Source: JBDRLU01 sp043812795 (GTDB lineage: Bacteria; Chloroflexota; Dehalococcoidia; Dehalococcoidales; UBA2162). From it: 64,000 bases of DNA. Shown here piece by piece: positions 50,008-58,205 of the stretch; position 1 is the stretch's first letter, and each line of letters opens with the position of its first letter. A program made the translations under genes and the position numbers. Location: assembly GCA_043812795.1 (NCBI GenBank), contig JBDRLU010000068.1, positions 20,730-84,729 of the forward strand, in the 5' to 3' direction. Below the pieces are notes generated by a model, which did no database searches, was not told where the DNA came from, and was given only the letters and a program-made list of their open reading frames with translations.

Positions 50008-51000
50008 GTGGCAAACTTTATTTGTTTCGACCTGGAAGGGCCGTTATCGCCTCAGGACAATGCCTATGATTTAATGAAACTTTTCCCCGATGGTGGCAAA
50101 ATTTTCGAGGTCATCAGCCGTTATGATGACCTGCTGACGCTGGCCGGTAAAGAAGGCTACGAACCGGGCGATACCCTGGCCCTTATCGTCCCCTTTTTGC
50201 TCCTCCACGATGTCACCGAAGCCGATATTGCCAGCCTGGCGGCGAAAGCGACCTTTACCGGCGGCGCCGTCAAGTTAATTTCCTGGTTGCAGTCCAATAG
50301 CTGGAAGGTATTCTGTATTACGACCACTTATGAGCAGTATGCCCAACACGTTACCCATAAGCTGGACATCTATAGCAATAATCTCGCCTGTACACCGTTC
50401 CCGCTCGATAAAATACGGGTCGCTTTGACTCAAGAAGACATTGAGTTATTCCGTCAGGTCGAGCAGGAAATATTGCCCCTGTCGCCAGTAGCCGACGATG
50501 AGAGGATTAAGCAGCAGCTGGATAACTTTTTCTGGGAGAAACTGCCGGCCACCGGACTGGGCGCGGCTATTAAAGAGGTCAAGCCGGTGGGCGGACGGCG
50601 CAAGCTGGCGGCCTTGAATAAATTCGCCCAGTCCTATGACCAGCCACTGGCGAAATGGGTAGCGGTTGGCGATAGCATCACCGATGCGGTGATGCTCCAG
50701 GCGGTGGAAGACGCCGGCGGAGTGGCGGTAGCTTTCAATGCCAACGAGTATGCCCTGCCCCACGCCACCGTCGGCCTCGCCTCGACAGCTGTCGGTGACC
50801 TCGCGGGGGTGCTTCAGGACTGGCCGAAGGGCCAGCGAAAGGGTGTGGAAAGAATAGTCAAGGAGAAAGAAAAAATCGGCGGTAAGGATGACCAGGGCTA
50901 TTTCCACTGGCTTTCCGGCCGCAAAGATTTAAGCCCCGTTATCGAAATTCACCAGCGAATAAGAAAGCTGGTCCGTGAAGAAGCGGGGAAGCTGGGATGA
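50008..51000 (+). CDS. HAD-superfamily hydrolase-like protein (EhaR-like)
   Basis: 330 aa, GTG start with AGGAGGTCAGGGTA upstream. HAD motif I is FDLEGPLSP (D8), motif II is near FCITTTYEQY, and motif IV is VGDSITDAVML. The long helical insert between motifs I and II and after residue 150 resembles archaeal EhaR-type HAD proteins. The substrate is not known. It follows the formyltransferase-like gene by 12 bp and is likely co-transcribed. The C terminus overlaps the open frame upstream of the next gene. Confidence 0.78.
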   Translation: MANFICFDLEGPLSPQDNAYDLMKLFPDGGKIFEVISRYDDLLTLAGKEGYEPGDTLALIVPFLLLHDVTEADIASLAAKATFTGGAVKLISWLQSNSWKVFCITTTYEQYAQHVTHKLDIYSNNLACTPFPLDKIRVALTQEDIELFRQVEQEILPLSPVADDERIKQQLDNFFWEKLPATGLGAAIKEVKPVGGRRKLAALNKFAQSYDQPLAKWVAVGDSITDAVMLQAVEDAGGVAVAFNANEYALPHATVGLASTAVGDLAGVLQDWPKGQRKGVERIVKEKEKIGGKDDQGYFHWLSGRKDLSPVIEIHQRIRKLVREEAGKLG

Positions 51001-51064
51001 AATTACCTCGAATTGTTTATTCAGTTTTGGGTGGTTTAAAGTATATTGGGATATTTCTCATTCA

Positions 51065-51568
51065 ATGAAACTTAAGAGATGGCTCAAGACGTGGGGCACA
51101 TTGGCTGTTTCATTGCTTGCGGTAATTGTCTCTACGGTAGCCATACTGGTTTCGTGTTATGCTACATCTATAGAAAATATCCACTATCAGGAAGTTACTA
51201 AACCATTAGCTGTACATACTGAGGTTTACAATACGCTTACGAGGCTTGATGATAGGATAGGAGGAGCCGAACGCGGTATAGCTTTCTTAAGTAGCCAAGG
51301 TGAGAACGTAAATGGGTATAAAGAGAAACTTACTGAAGTTTATTTGCTACGTGACCGAGGTGAATCACTATGGGTCAGTGGTAATTACACTGAGGCGAGC
51401 AAATTTATTAGCCAAGCCTACGATATTCTACGGGAGATGCCATCACCCACGCCGACGCCTCCCATACCACCAGGTACCGCTTGGTTTCCCCTGATCATCG
51501 GTATCATTGCTGGCGTCATTATCATTGCGGTGATTGTACTGGTCGTAACTAGGCGCAAGCCGTTGTAG
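51065..51568 (+). CDS. Hypothetical membrane-anchored protein with two terminal helices
   Basis: 167 aa from the ATG at 51065. A basic N terminus (MKLKRWLKTW) leads into a helix ending LAVIVSTVAILVSCYA. The helical extracytoplasmic domain of about 95 residues (TEVYNTLTRLDDRIGGAERGIAFLSSQ; YKEKLTEVYLLRDRGESLW) and a Pro/Thr linker (PSPTPTPPIPPG) precede a C-terminal helix (WFPLIIGIIAGVIIIAVIVLVV) and a basic tail. No ribosome site is obvious. Family not recognised. Confidence 0.6.
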   Translation: MKLKRWLKTWGTLAVSLLAVIVSTVAILVSCYATSIENIHYQEVTKPLAVHTEVYNTLTRLDDRIGGAERGIAFLSSQGENVNGYKEKLTEVYLLRDRGESLWVSGNYTEASKFISQAYDILREMPSPTPTPPIPPGTAWFPLIIGIIAGVIIIAVIVLVVTRRKPL

Positions 51569-51597
51569 TAGTTTAGAGGGGGATAGGGTCATAAAAT

Positions 51598-52575
51598 ATG
51601 ACTAAACTTGAAGTGGTCGGGCTGGGAGCGCTCAACATGGATTGTATCTACCAGGTCGAGCATATTCTCGACGATGGCGAAGCTGTCGTCAAACAGTTTA
51701 TCCTCTCTCCCGGCGGTTCGGCGGCCAATACCATCTACGGACTGGCTAAACTCGGCATAAGTACCGGCTTTGTCGGTGTTCTCGGGGACGATACCGATGG
51801 CCAGCTGCTCATCGCCGATTTTCGCTCGGTGGGCGTGGACGTTAGCCGGATAAAGGCCAAACCTCATGCCAAGACCGGCCTGGTGGTCGGCCTTACCGAT
51901 AGTCGGGGTAAACGTTCGCTCTATGTCCTGCCGGGTGCGAATAGTTTGCTAACATTGGCCGACCTCGATATCGATTATTTGAATACGGCCGGGCTCTTGC
52001 ACCTGACGTCTTTTGCCGATGAGGGACAGCTTGAGCTGTCGCTGGAATTAGTTAAAAAGCTGGACCCATCAGTGCCAATAAGTTTCTCGCCGGGGATGCT
52101 TTATGTCGGCAAAGGGATGAAAGTCCTTGACCCAGTCCTGGCCCGGACGCGTGTCCTTTTTCTCAATCAAGATGAAATCGTGCAGTTGACGGGTAAGGAC
52201 GTTGTGACCGGAGCGAAGACCTGTCTTGAGCACGGCTGCCAGGTGGTGGTAGTTACTTTGGGGCAGGGGGCGAAATTGACCGTAGGCAAAAAGGTCGAGG
52301 TGACCGCGGTCTGCTACGTTAGAGACGCTGAATATGAATATATTACCGAGCCGGGTAAGCAAAAATTGACGCCGGAAGATACCACCGGTGCCGGTGACGC
52401 TTTTGCCGCCGGTTTCCTCTACTGCCTGCTCAAGGGAAAGACGATTGATGAGTGTGTCCGCTGTGGTGATATTGTTGCCCAATTCTCCATGACGAAAACT
52501 GGGGCGAGGCCGGGGCTACCTGACCTTGAGCTGCTCAGCCAGCGCTATCAAGAGCTTTACCGGGAACCATTGTAG
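51598..52575 (+). CDS. PfkB-family carbohydrate/nucleoside kinase
   Basis: 325 aa ribokinase-like fold. N-terminal VVGLGALNMDCIYQVEHILDDGEAVV, the GGSAANTIYGLAKLG signature (PfkB 1), and DTTGAGDAFAAGFLYCLLKG (PfkB 2) with the catalytic Asp and anion hole. It phosphorylates a sugar or nucleoside with ATP; the substrate is not determinable. It follows the membrane protein by 29 bp. Confidence 0.9.
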   Translation: MTKLEVVGLGALNMDCIYQVEHILDDGEAVVKQFILSPGGSAANTIYGLAKLGISTGFVGVLGDDTDGQLLIADFRSVGVDVSRIKAKPHAKTGLVVGLTDSRGKRSLYVLPGANSLLTLADLDIDYLNTAGLLHLTSFADEGQLELSLELVKKLDPSVPISFSPGMLYVGKGMKVLDPVLARTRVLFLNQDEIVQLTGKDVVTGAKTCLEHGCQVVVVTLGQGAKLTVGKKVEVTAVCYVRDAEYEYITEPGKQKLTPEDTTGAGDAFAAGFLYCLLKGKTIDECVRCGDIVAQFSMTKTGARPGLPDLELLSQRYQELYREPL

Positions 52576-52628
52576 AATACCTGGCCGTAATCCAACAAGC
52601 GAGCCGTACAGTTCCGCCGGCTTTTTGC

Positions 52629-52634
52629 TATAAT
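52629..52634 (+). promoter_or_regulatory. -10 element of acpS, leaderless type
   Basis: TGC-TATAAT (extended -10 at 52629-52634). Transcription should start about 52641, and the ATG is at 52644. The -35 is weak (GTACAG). Confidence 0.55.
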
Positions 52635-52643
52635 AATCCTCAA

Positions 52644-53018
52644 ATGCACTGCGTTGGCGTCGATATCATCGAAATCGAGCGGATTGAACAAGCGGTCGCC
52701 CGCTGGGGACAGCGCTTTCTGCACCGGGTATATACGGCCACCGAACTCAAGCTCTGCCGCCAGAAAGCGGCCCGCCTGGCGACGCGCTTTGCCGCCAAGG
52801 AAGCCGTGATGAAAGCTCTCGGTACCGGCGCCCGGGGTATTAGTTGGCGGGAGATTGAGATATTATCCGACCTTCGTGGCAAGCCCCTGGTCTATCTCCA
52901 CGGCAAAGCCCAAAATAGGGCCACCGACCTGGGCCTGGGTCCACTATCCGTCAGCCTCTCTGACTCCGAACAATATGCCGTCGCCTTCGTGGTGGGCGAT
53001 GCCAGTCAGCCGCAGTAA
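52644..53018 (+). CDS. acpS: Holo-[acyl-carrier-protein] synthase
   Basis: 124 aa, family length. CVGVDIIEIERIEQAV holds the Mg-binding Asp, RFAAKEAVMKALGTG holds the Glu and Lys of the signature, and VSLSDSEQYAVAFVV is the C-terminal strand. It transfers 4'-phosphopantetheine from CoA to ACP for lipid synthesis. The -10 element lies nine bases before the ATG, with no ribosome site. Confidence 0.94.
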   Translation: MHCVGVDIIEIERIEQAVARWGQRFLHRVYTATELKLCRQKAARLATRFAAKEAVMKALGTGARGISWREIEILSDLRGKPLVYLHGKAQNRATDLGLGPLSVSLSDSEQYAVAFVVGDASQPQ

Positions 53019-53027
53019 GAGTACTTA

Positions 53028-53567
53028 CTACTTCCAGCAACCCCGCAGAAAACGGCCGTCGATTGTTATTATTCTATCCGCCACTTCACGCAAAGGCATC
53101 GAAGTCCGCTCTTTACCGAATAAAGCTACTTCGACGTTCTTACCATTATCCTTCGCCGCCTGCACCGCCCCGACGTAATCGCTATCCCCCGTTACCAGGA
53201 TAGCCACGTCATAATTATTCTTGAAACTGTGGGTCAGCAGGTCGGTAGTTAACATTATGTCGATTCCCTTTTCATAAGGAGGAGTATTGGGCCAGTTATA
53301 ATAGACCAGACGTCCTAGGCGTACCTCGCAATAAGGTATCATTTTGACGCTATTGAGAAAGGCTTGCTGGCGCATGTACCGGTCGGGCTCTTCTTTCCGC
53401 CCCACCGTAGCATTATAGTAATAGATTCTTATCAGCCGGCGTCTGTCAATGAGCTTATCGCAAAACTTACGCAGGTCAATATCAGTCCTCCTGAATTCCC
53501 CTTTGAGGGAATGGTACATGTTACTACCGTCGATGAATATCATTACCCGTTCGTTCCTATAGGTCAT
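53028..53567 (-). CDS. NYN-domain (LabA/PIN-like) protein
   Basis: 179 aa from the ATG at 53567 (AAGGTGGCAC upstream); the open frame extends to 53618. VMIFIDGSNMYHSL and AILVTGDSDYVGAVQAAKDNGKNVEVALF provide the conserved acidic residues of NYN/PIN nucleases, with KGIDIMLTTDLLTHSFKNNYD between. Related proteins are presumed RNases or regulators (LabA family). Convergent with acpS. Confidence 0.88.
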   Translation of the reverse strand: MTYRNERVMIFIDGSNMYHSLKGEFRRTDIDLRKFCDKLIDRRRLIRIYYYNATVGRKEEPDRYMRQQAFLNSVKMIPYCEVRLGRLVYYNWPNTPPYEKGIDIMLTTDLLTHSFKNNYDVAILVTGDSDYVGAVQAAKDNGKNVEVALFGKERTSMPLREVADRIITIDGRFLRGCWK

Positions 53568-53630
53568 GTGCCACCTTCTTTCCGATATTGTTAGCCAACT
53601 AGGCAGACTTGTTCTCAAACGTTCTTTTCC

Positions 53631-56177
53631 CTAGCACTTCGTGTAGCCGCAGGCCGGGCAAATGAAGCAGCCTTCCTGATAGACAAGCAGGTTGCCGCAA
53701 TCGGGACATTGCCCGCCGAGGTTCTTGGCCAATCCGTAGTCTTCAATCTTAGGTTTCTGGTCGCCGCCATCGATGTATTTTTCCATCACGCTGGCGATAG
53801 CATCGGCACAGGAGAGCACTGCCTTGCCTTCCTCCCAGGCAATGGACGGGCAGCGGATGCCGCGGAGCTGTTTTACTATCGATGCCACGTCCACACCGGC
53901 CCGTAGTGCTAGAGAGGTAAGACGGCCGATAGATTCGAGCTGGGCCGAGGCGCAGCCTCCAGCTTTACCCAGGCTCGAGAAAACCTCGCAGATGCCCTTG
54001 TCGTCGGAAGCTACTGTGATATAGATGTTACCGCAGCCGGTGGTAACCTTCTCGACAAAGGCCGTCGTCCTCTTGGGCCGCTTCCGTGGGGTCAGTCCGG
54101 CCGCGCTGGCCTTTTCCCCGGTTGTGCCGAGGGTTAATACCTGCGTATCCCGGCTGCGGTCGCGGTAAATAGTTATCCCTTTCAGTTTAAGCTCATAGGC
54201 CGTCATATAGACCTGGGCCACATCTTCCCGCGTCGCTTCATGAGCAAAGTTAACTGTCTTCGATACGGCGTTGTCCGTATATTTCTGAAAGGCGGCCTGC
54301 ATCCGTACGTGCCATTCAGGTTTGATGCCGTGAGCCGTGACGAATAATCGCTTGGTTTCCTCGGGTATGCTCTCGATGTCGTGGAGTTGAGTACCTTCGG
54401 CAAGTTGCTGCATCAACTCCTCGGAGTAGAAACTTTCACGTTTCGCCGTGGCACTGAAATAGGGATTAACCTCAACCATTTGAGCGCCGTCAAGGATATG
54501 GCGCATATAGCTCAGCGCAAAAAGCGGCTCGATGCCACTGGAACAACCGGAAATGATGCTCAGGGTGCCGGTTGGAGCAATCGTCGTGCGTGAAGCGTTG
54601 CGTACTCTCAAACCGCCGGGGACATCATACACGCTTCCCTCGAAAGCTGGAAAGACACCCCGCTCGCTGGCTAACTCAACCGAAGCTTTGGTGGCTTCCT
54701 CGCTGATAAAGCGCATGACTGCCTCGCCCGTCTCGATTGCCGCTTCTGAATCGTAAGGAATACCGAGTTGTACCAGCATATCGGCAAAGCCCATCACTCC
54801 CAGTCCTATTTTCCGGCCCTGCTTGGTCATTTTCTCTATCTCCGGCAGCGGGAACTTATTGACATCGATGACATTATCGAGGAACCGGACCGCCATCCTT
54901 ACCGTCCGGGATAGTTTGGGATAGTCGATTTCTCTGGCACTGGCAGTACCGTTACTGCTGCATAGTATCCGGCTGAGATTGATGGAGCCGAGGTTACAGG
55001 ACTCGTAAGGGAGGAGGGGTTGCTCACCGCAGGGGTTGGTGCTCTCGATACGACCGAACTGCGGCATAGGATTATCCTGATTAATGCGGTCGATAAAGAC
55101 GACACCTGGGTCACCAGTCCGCCAGGCCATCTCGACTATTTTGTCAAAAATCTCTTTCGCATTCAGTTTCTTTACGCCCTTCTTGGTGTGGGGGTTGACC
55201 AGGTTATACTCGGTGCCGGCTTTGACCGCCTCCATAAATTCGGTGGTGACGGCTACGGAGAGGTTGAAATTGGTGAAGGCTGTCGGGTCTTTCTTGGCCT
55301 CGATGAATTTTTCGATATCAGGATGGTCAACACTGAGGATAGCCATATTGGCCCCGCGGCGCATCCCGCCCTGCTTGATAACATCGGTAGCCGTATCGAA
55401 GGCGCGCATGAAGGATACCGGCCCGCTGGCGACACCACCCGTCGTCCCCACCCGGTCCATTTCCGGCCGGAGACGGGAGAATGAGAAACCGGTGCCACCC
55501 CCGCTCTTATGAATGAGCGCCGTATTTTTCACGGCATCGAAGATGGACTCCATCGAGTCCTCTACCGGCAGGACAAAGCAGGCGGAAAGCTGTCCGAGTT
55601 CCCGTCCGGCATTCATCAAGGTTGGCGAGTTGGGCAAAAAGTCCAGGCTCGTCATGAGACGGTAGAACGCTTCTTCTCTGGCGGCAACATCGGCTTTGGG
55701 GTCGTAAATCAGTTCAGCCGCCGCAATCGAACGCGCCACGCGGTGGAACATCTCTTCCGGCGTCTCGCAAGGCTCGCCCTTTTTATTTTTTTTCAGATAT
55801 CTTTTCGCCAGGACCTGGCGCGCATTTTCAGTAAGTTTAATACCGGAAGCAGCTTCAACTTCCGGCTCAGCTTGTGTTTTTGCTTCCACCACAGGCTTTA
55901 CCTCCTCTTTCGCTACGATTACTTTTGTCGCCAGGATTTCTTTCACAATAGTCTCGACTTCCGACTCGCTGGGCTGGTGCTTCGGTCGGCGTGTCGGTGA
56001 GACAAGGTCCTCCATACCCGGTAAAGTTCGTGGCTTTTCCAGACGTTCAATGACCTGACCGGTAAGCTGCTCGATTTGCTCACGGTCAGCCATGCCCATC
56101 GCTTCAGCCGCCGCAAAAATCGCCCGGGCAATAGCGGTACGATTCAGTCTCCCATCCGATTGATTAGACTTGTTCAT
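53631..56177 (-). CDS. nrdJ: Adenosylcobalamin-dependent (class II) ribonucleoside reductase
   Basis: 848 aa. An N-terminal region of about 130 residues leads to the catalytic barrel: PNSPTLMNAGRELGQLSACFVLP (substrate-site Cys), NPCGEQPLLPYESCNLGSINL (active-site loop with thiyl-radical Cys and catalytic residues) and IAPTGTLSIISGCSSGIEP. The TSCPD domain follows (TTGCGNIYITVASDD), and the C terminus is a zinc ribbon (CPDCGNLLVYQEGCFICPAC). It makes deoxynucleotides using B12, with no oxygen needed. Its start overlaps the nrdR stop (ATGA), and transcription should come from the NrdR-box promoter upstream of nrdR. Confidence 0.96.
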   Translation of the reverse strand: MNKSNQSDGRLNRTAIARAIFAAAEAMGMADREQIEQLTGQVIERLEKPRTLPGMEDLVSPTRRPKHQPSESEVETIVKEILATKVIVAKEEVKPVVEAKTQAEPEVEAASGIKLTENARQVLAKRYLKKNKKGEPCETPEEMFHRVARSIAAAELIYDPKADVAAREEAFYRLMTSLDFLPNSPTLMNAGRELGQLSACFVLPVEDSMESIFDAVKNTALIHKSGGGTGFSFSRLRPEMDRVGTTGGVASGPVSFMRAFDTATDVIKQGGMRRGANMAILSVDHPDIEKFIEAKKDPTAFTNFNLSVAVTTEFMEAVKAGTEYNLVNPHTKKGVKKLNAKEIFDKIVEMAWRTGDPGVVFIDRINQDNPMPQFGRIESTNPCGEQPLLPYESCNLGSINLSRILCSSNGTASAREIDYPKLSRTVRMAVRFLDNVIDVNKFPLPEIEKMTKQGRKIGLGVMGFADMLVQLGIPYDSEAAIETGEAVMRFISEEATKASVELASERGVFPAFEGSVYDVPGGLRVRNASRTTIAPTGTLSIISGCSSGIEPLFALSYMRHILDGAQMVEVNPYFSATAKRESFYSEELMQQLAEGTQLHDIESIPEETKRLFVTAHGIKPEWHVRMQAAFQKYTDNAVSKTVNFAHEATREDVAQVYMTAYELKLKGITIYRDRSRDTQVLTLGTTGEKASAAGLTPRKRPKRTTAFVEKVTTGCGNIYITVASDDKGICEVFSSLGKAGGCASAQLESIGRLTSLALRAGVDVASIVKQLRGIRCPSIAWEEGKAVLSCADAIASVMEKYIDGGDQKPKIEDYGLAKNLGGQCPDCGNLLVYQEGCFICPACGYTKC

Positions 56178-56710
56178 CGCCGAGCCCCCCTGCGTCTCCT
56201 CCCTACCAGTTCTAATTCGTCAGCCGGCAACAATGGTAGCTGGCTGCTCGAATAAGATGCCTCTGCTTTATCAACCAGGCTGTCCACTTCCTGTTTCAAA
56301 GCCGTGATATCGGCAAATTCCCGGTAGACGCTGGCAAAGCGGATGTAAGCGATATGGTCCAGCTTCTTCAACCCGTTCATCACCATATCGCCGATGGCGG
56401 CCGTGGTCACCTCCACCCGTCCCTGACGGTAGAGCCCGGCTTCGATATCGTCGGCGAGTTTCTCCACGGCCCCGCTCGGCAGGGGCCGCTTTTCGCACGC
56501 CTTACGAATACCGGCCGTTAGTTTACCTTTATTGAACTCTTCGCGCCGCTGGTCTTTCTTGATGACGAACAGGCTGGCTGATTGAGGGCGCTCGTAGGTG
56601 GTAAAGCGAGAACCACAGCTCAGGCATTACCGCCGCCGCCGGATGCTCCCCCCCACGTCACGGGAGTCCACCACCTTCGAATCACGATAATTGCAATAAG
56701 GACAATTCAT
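56174..56710 (-). pseudogene. nrdR: nrdR with an in-frame TAA stop at codon 28
   Basis: From the ATG at 56710 the frame encodes an NrdR zinc ribbon start (MNCPYC, DSKVVDSRDVGGSIRRRR), then TAA at 56629-56627, then CLSCGSRFTTYERPQSASLF and the complete ATP-cone to 56174. Family members have a Gln, Glu or similar residue at the stop position, so CAA or GAA to TAA is the simplest change. Everything after the stop is intact and in one frame for about 150 codons. The longest downstream ORF starts at a GTG (56467) and lacks the zinc ribbon. NrdR represses ribonucleotide reductase genes. It may be non-functional, read through, or a base-calling error. Confidence 0.8.
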
Positions 56711-56719
56711 GGCCCCACT

Positions 56720-56763
56720 CTACAACCTGTAGCACAGCGAGGCTACTATACTACAACCTGTAG
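56720..56763 (-). promoter_or_regulatory. Tandem NrdR boxes upstream of nrdR-nrdJ
   Basis: Two copies of CTACAACCTGTAG (56720-56732 and 56751-56763, plus-strand reading) spaced 31 bp apart, about three helical turns. On the minus strand the distal one reads ACACTACAGGTTGTAGT. Both sequence (ACACTA...TAGTGT-like) and spacing fit NrdR operators. Confidence 0.75.
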
Positions 56764-56812
56764 TGTCTGTCAATATTCTTTTCGGGTCAAAATTCTGCTA
56801 AATTATAAACCA

Positions 56813-56839
56813 TGTCATTCCAGCGAAGGCTGGAATCCA
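56813..56839. repeat. Dispersed inverted repeat (TCATTCCAGC family), copy 3
   Basis: TGTCATTCCAGCGAAGGCTG then GAATCCA, the same palindrome as at 16343 and 30426 with one change in the loop. A second pair (GGATTCTGAA/TTCAGAATGACA) follows at about 56862-56888. Confidence 0.7.
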
Positions 56840-56924
56840 TGAGATAATTTTCTTCCTCTTTGGATTCTGAATCAAGTTCAGAATGACAATAAGGTCTGGT
56901 AGTATAGATAACTTGATGACCGGC

Positions 56925-58043
56925 TTACTTCGATAGCCAGAGCGGAAAGCTGCCCCGGCTATTGGAGATACCTTGAAGATTTTGGCCATCGGCGTCAATG
57001 ATGAATATCTTGCTGCGTAAAGATATTTCACTACTGGTAGCGATGATTCGCTTGCCATCGGGGAGCCACGAAGGAAAACCGGCGTTATCAACTACTTTCG
57101 CCATATTTCTACCATCCGCATTCATAGTATTGATGTTGTAGCCGCTGGTAGAATTACCCGAAACAAAGGCAATTTTCTTACCGTCGGGCGACCACGCCGG
57201 GTAAAAGTCATCGGTATAGGGGCTATTGGTCAGGTTGATAGTCTCACCGCTGGCCACATCGATGAGGTAAAGGTCGGTGTAATACTCGATGTCACTTAGC
57301 ATCATCGTTTCCGGGACCGCCAGAATTTTCCGGCTATCGGGTGACCAGTATAAGGAATGGGCGGGGTTAAGCAACTCTAAAACATGATAATCGGTCAGTT
57401 TTCTCAAGTTGCTGCCATCGGCGTTCATGATATAGATATTAAGCTCGGTATATGGGTCATCGGTACGGCCGACAAAAGCAACCAGCCGGCCATCGGGTGA
57501 AAAAACGACTCTATCCGCCTTGATGCCGGTGAAGTCAGTCAGCGGCTTTACGGTACCCGTGGCGACATCAACTGCGTAGATATTGCTGACATAGTTCGTC
57601 TCGATATCGATATGCCCCTCGTGCGGTACTTCCACGGAGCGGGGTGTGGTATAGGCCATGAGAATAGTATTCCCATCGGGCGACATCGCGATATTGTCCA
57701 CATGGTATCCGCTAATATCCAGAAGCCGGCGCCGGTTACTGCCATCGGCATCAACGACACAGAGCCAGGTGGCAGCCGACTCTTCCCGTTTATACTCGAT
57801 GTAAGCCAGCTTTGTCCCATCCTTCGACCACAACTGGCGGGGGTCGGGGGCGGCAAAAGATGGCCACAAGGCCAGGTCGGTCTGGTTGCTCCCATCTTTG
57901 TTCATCAAGAAAATAAAACTGTAATTGCCAGTAACGTTTTCCGAACGGGACACGAAGGCAATTTTTACCTCTTTCGGTTGGCAGGCAGAGAGAACAAGAA
58001 TCATCACCCCAATGAGGACGCCAAAGCTAATTAGTTTTTTCAT
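56925..58043 (-). CDS. TolB-like beta-propeller lipoprotein
   Basis: 372 aa. Signal peptide with lipobox-like LVLSACQP (Cys21). The mature part is a beta-propeller of WD40-like PD40/TolB repeats, each with a SPDG or SPDS turn (AMSPDGNTILMAY, VFSPDGRLVAFVG, YWSPDSRKILAVP, AWSPDGKKIAFVSG, SWLPDGKRIIATS) and INADG/MNADGSNL strands. It is tethered on the outer face of the membrane. It probably binds a protein or glycan; no enzymatic domain is visible and no tolAQR-pal genes are near. Confidence 0.88.
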   Translation of the reverse strand: MKKLISFGVLIGVMILVLSACQPKEVKIAFVSRSENVTGNYSFIFLMNKDGSNQTDLALWPSFAAPDPRQLWSKDGTKLAYIEYKREESAATWLCVVDADGSNRRRLLDISGYHVDNIAMSPDGNTILMAYTTPRSVEVPHEGHIDIETNYVSNIYAVDVATGTVKPLTDFTGIKADRVVFSPDGRLVAFVGRTDDPYTELNIYIMNADGSNLRKLTDYHVLELLNPAHSLYWSPDSRKILAVPETMMLSDIEYYTDLYLIDVASGETINLTNSPYTDDFYPAWSPDGKKIAFVSGNSTSGYNINTMNADGRNMAKVVDNAGFPSWLPDGKRIIATSSEISLRSKIFIIDADGQNLQGISNSRGSFPLWLSK

Positions 58044-58116
58044 TTTCAGTAGTTTCCAATACTCTGTTAGATTGATAGCTGGACGAATGACTTCCTCTCC
58101 TTTATCCCTTCAGGGG

Positions 58117-58151
58117 GACCCCCCTTCTCCTACCACAGGAGAAGGGGGGTC
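58117..58151. terminator. Perfect C/G-rich hairpin
   Basis: 15-bp stem GACCCCCCTTCTCCT / AGGAGAAGGGGGGTC with an ACCAC loop, between two minus-strand genes. It has no clear U-run on either side. It could be a terminator for the DUF4349 gene or a copy of the C-rich hairpin repeat family. Confidence 0.45.
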
Positions 58152-58205
58152 AGGAGGATGGGTGTCTTCTAGTCATACCTAAGATTCAATATACTTGACG
58201 AGACA

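Noticed and set aside
56582..56842. Plus-strand ORF over the nrdR start and its operators
   Set aside because: It is the antisense of a recognisable nrdR and NrdR-box region; composition is unprotein-like.
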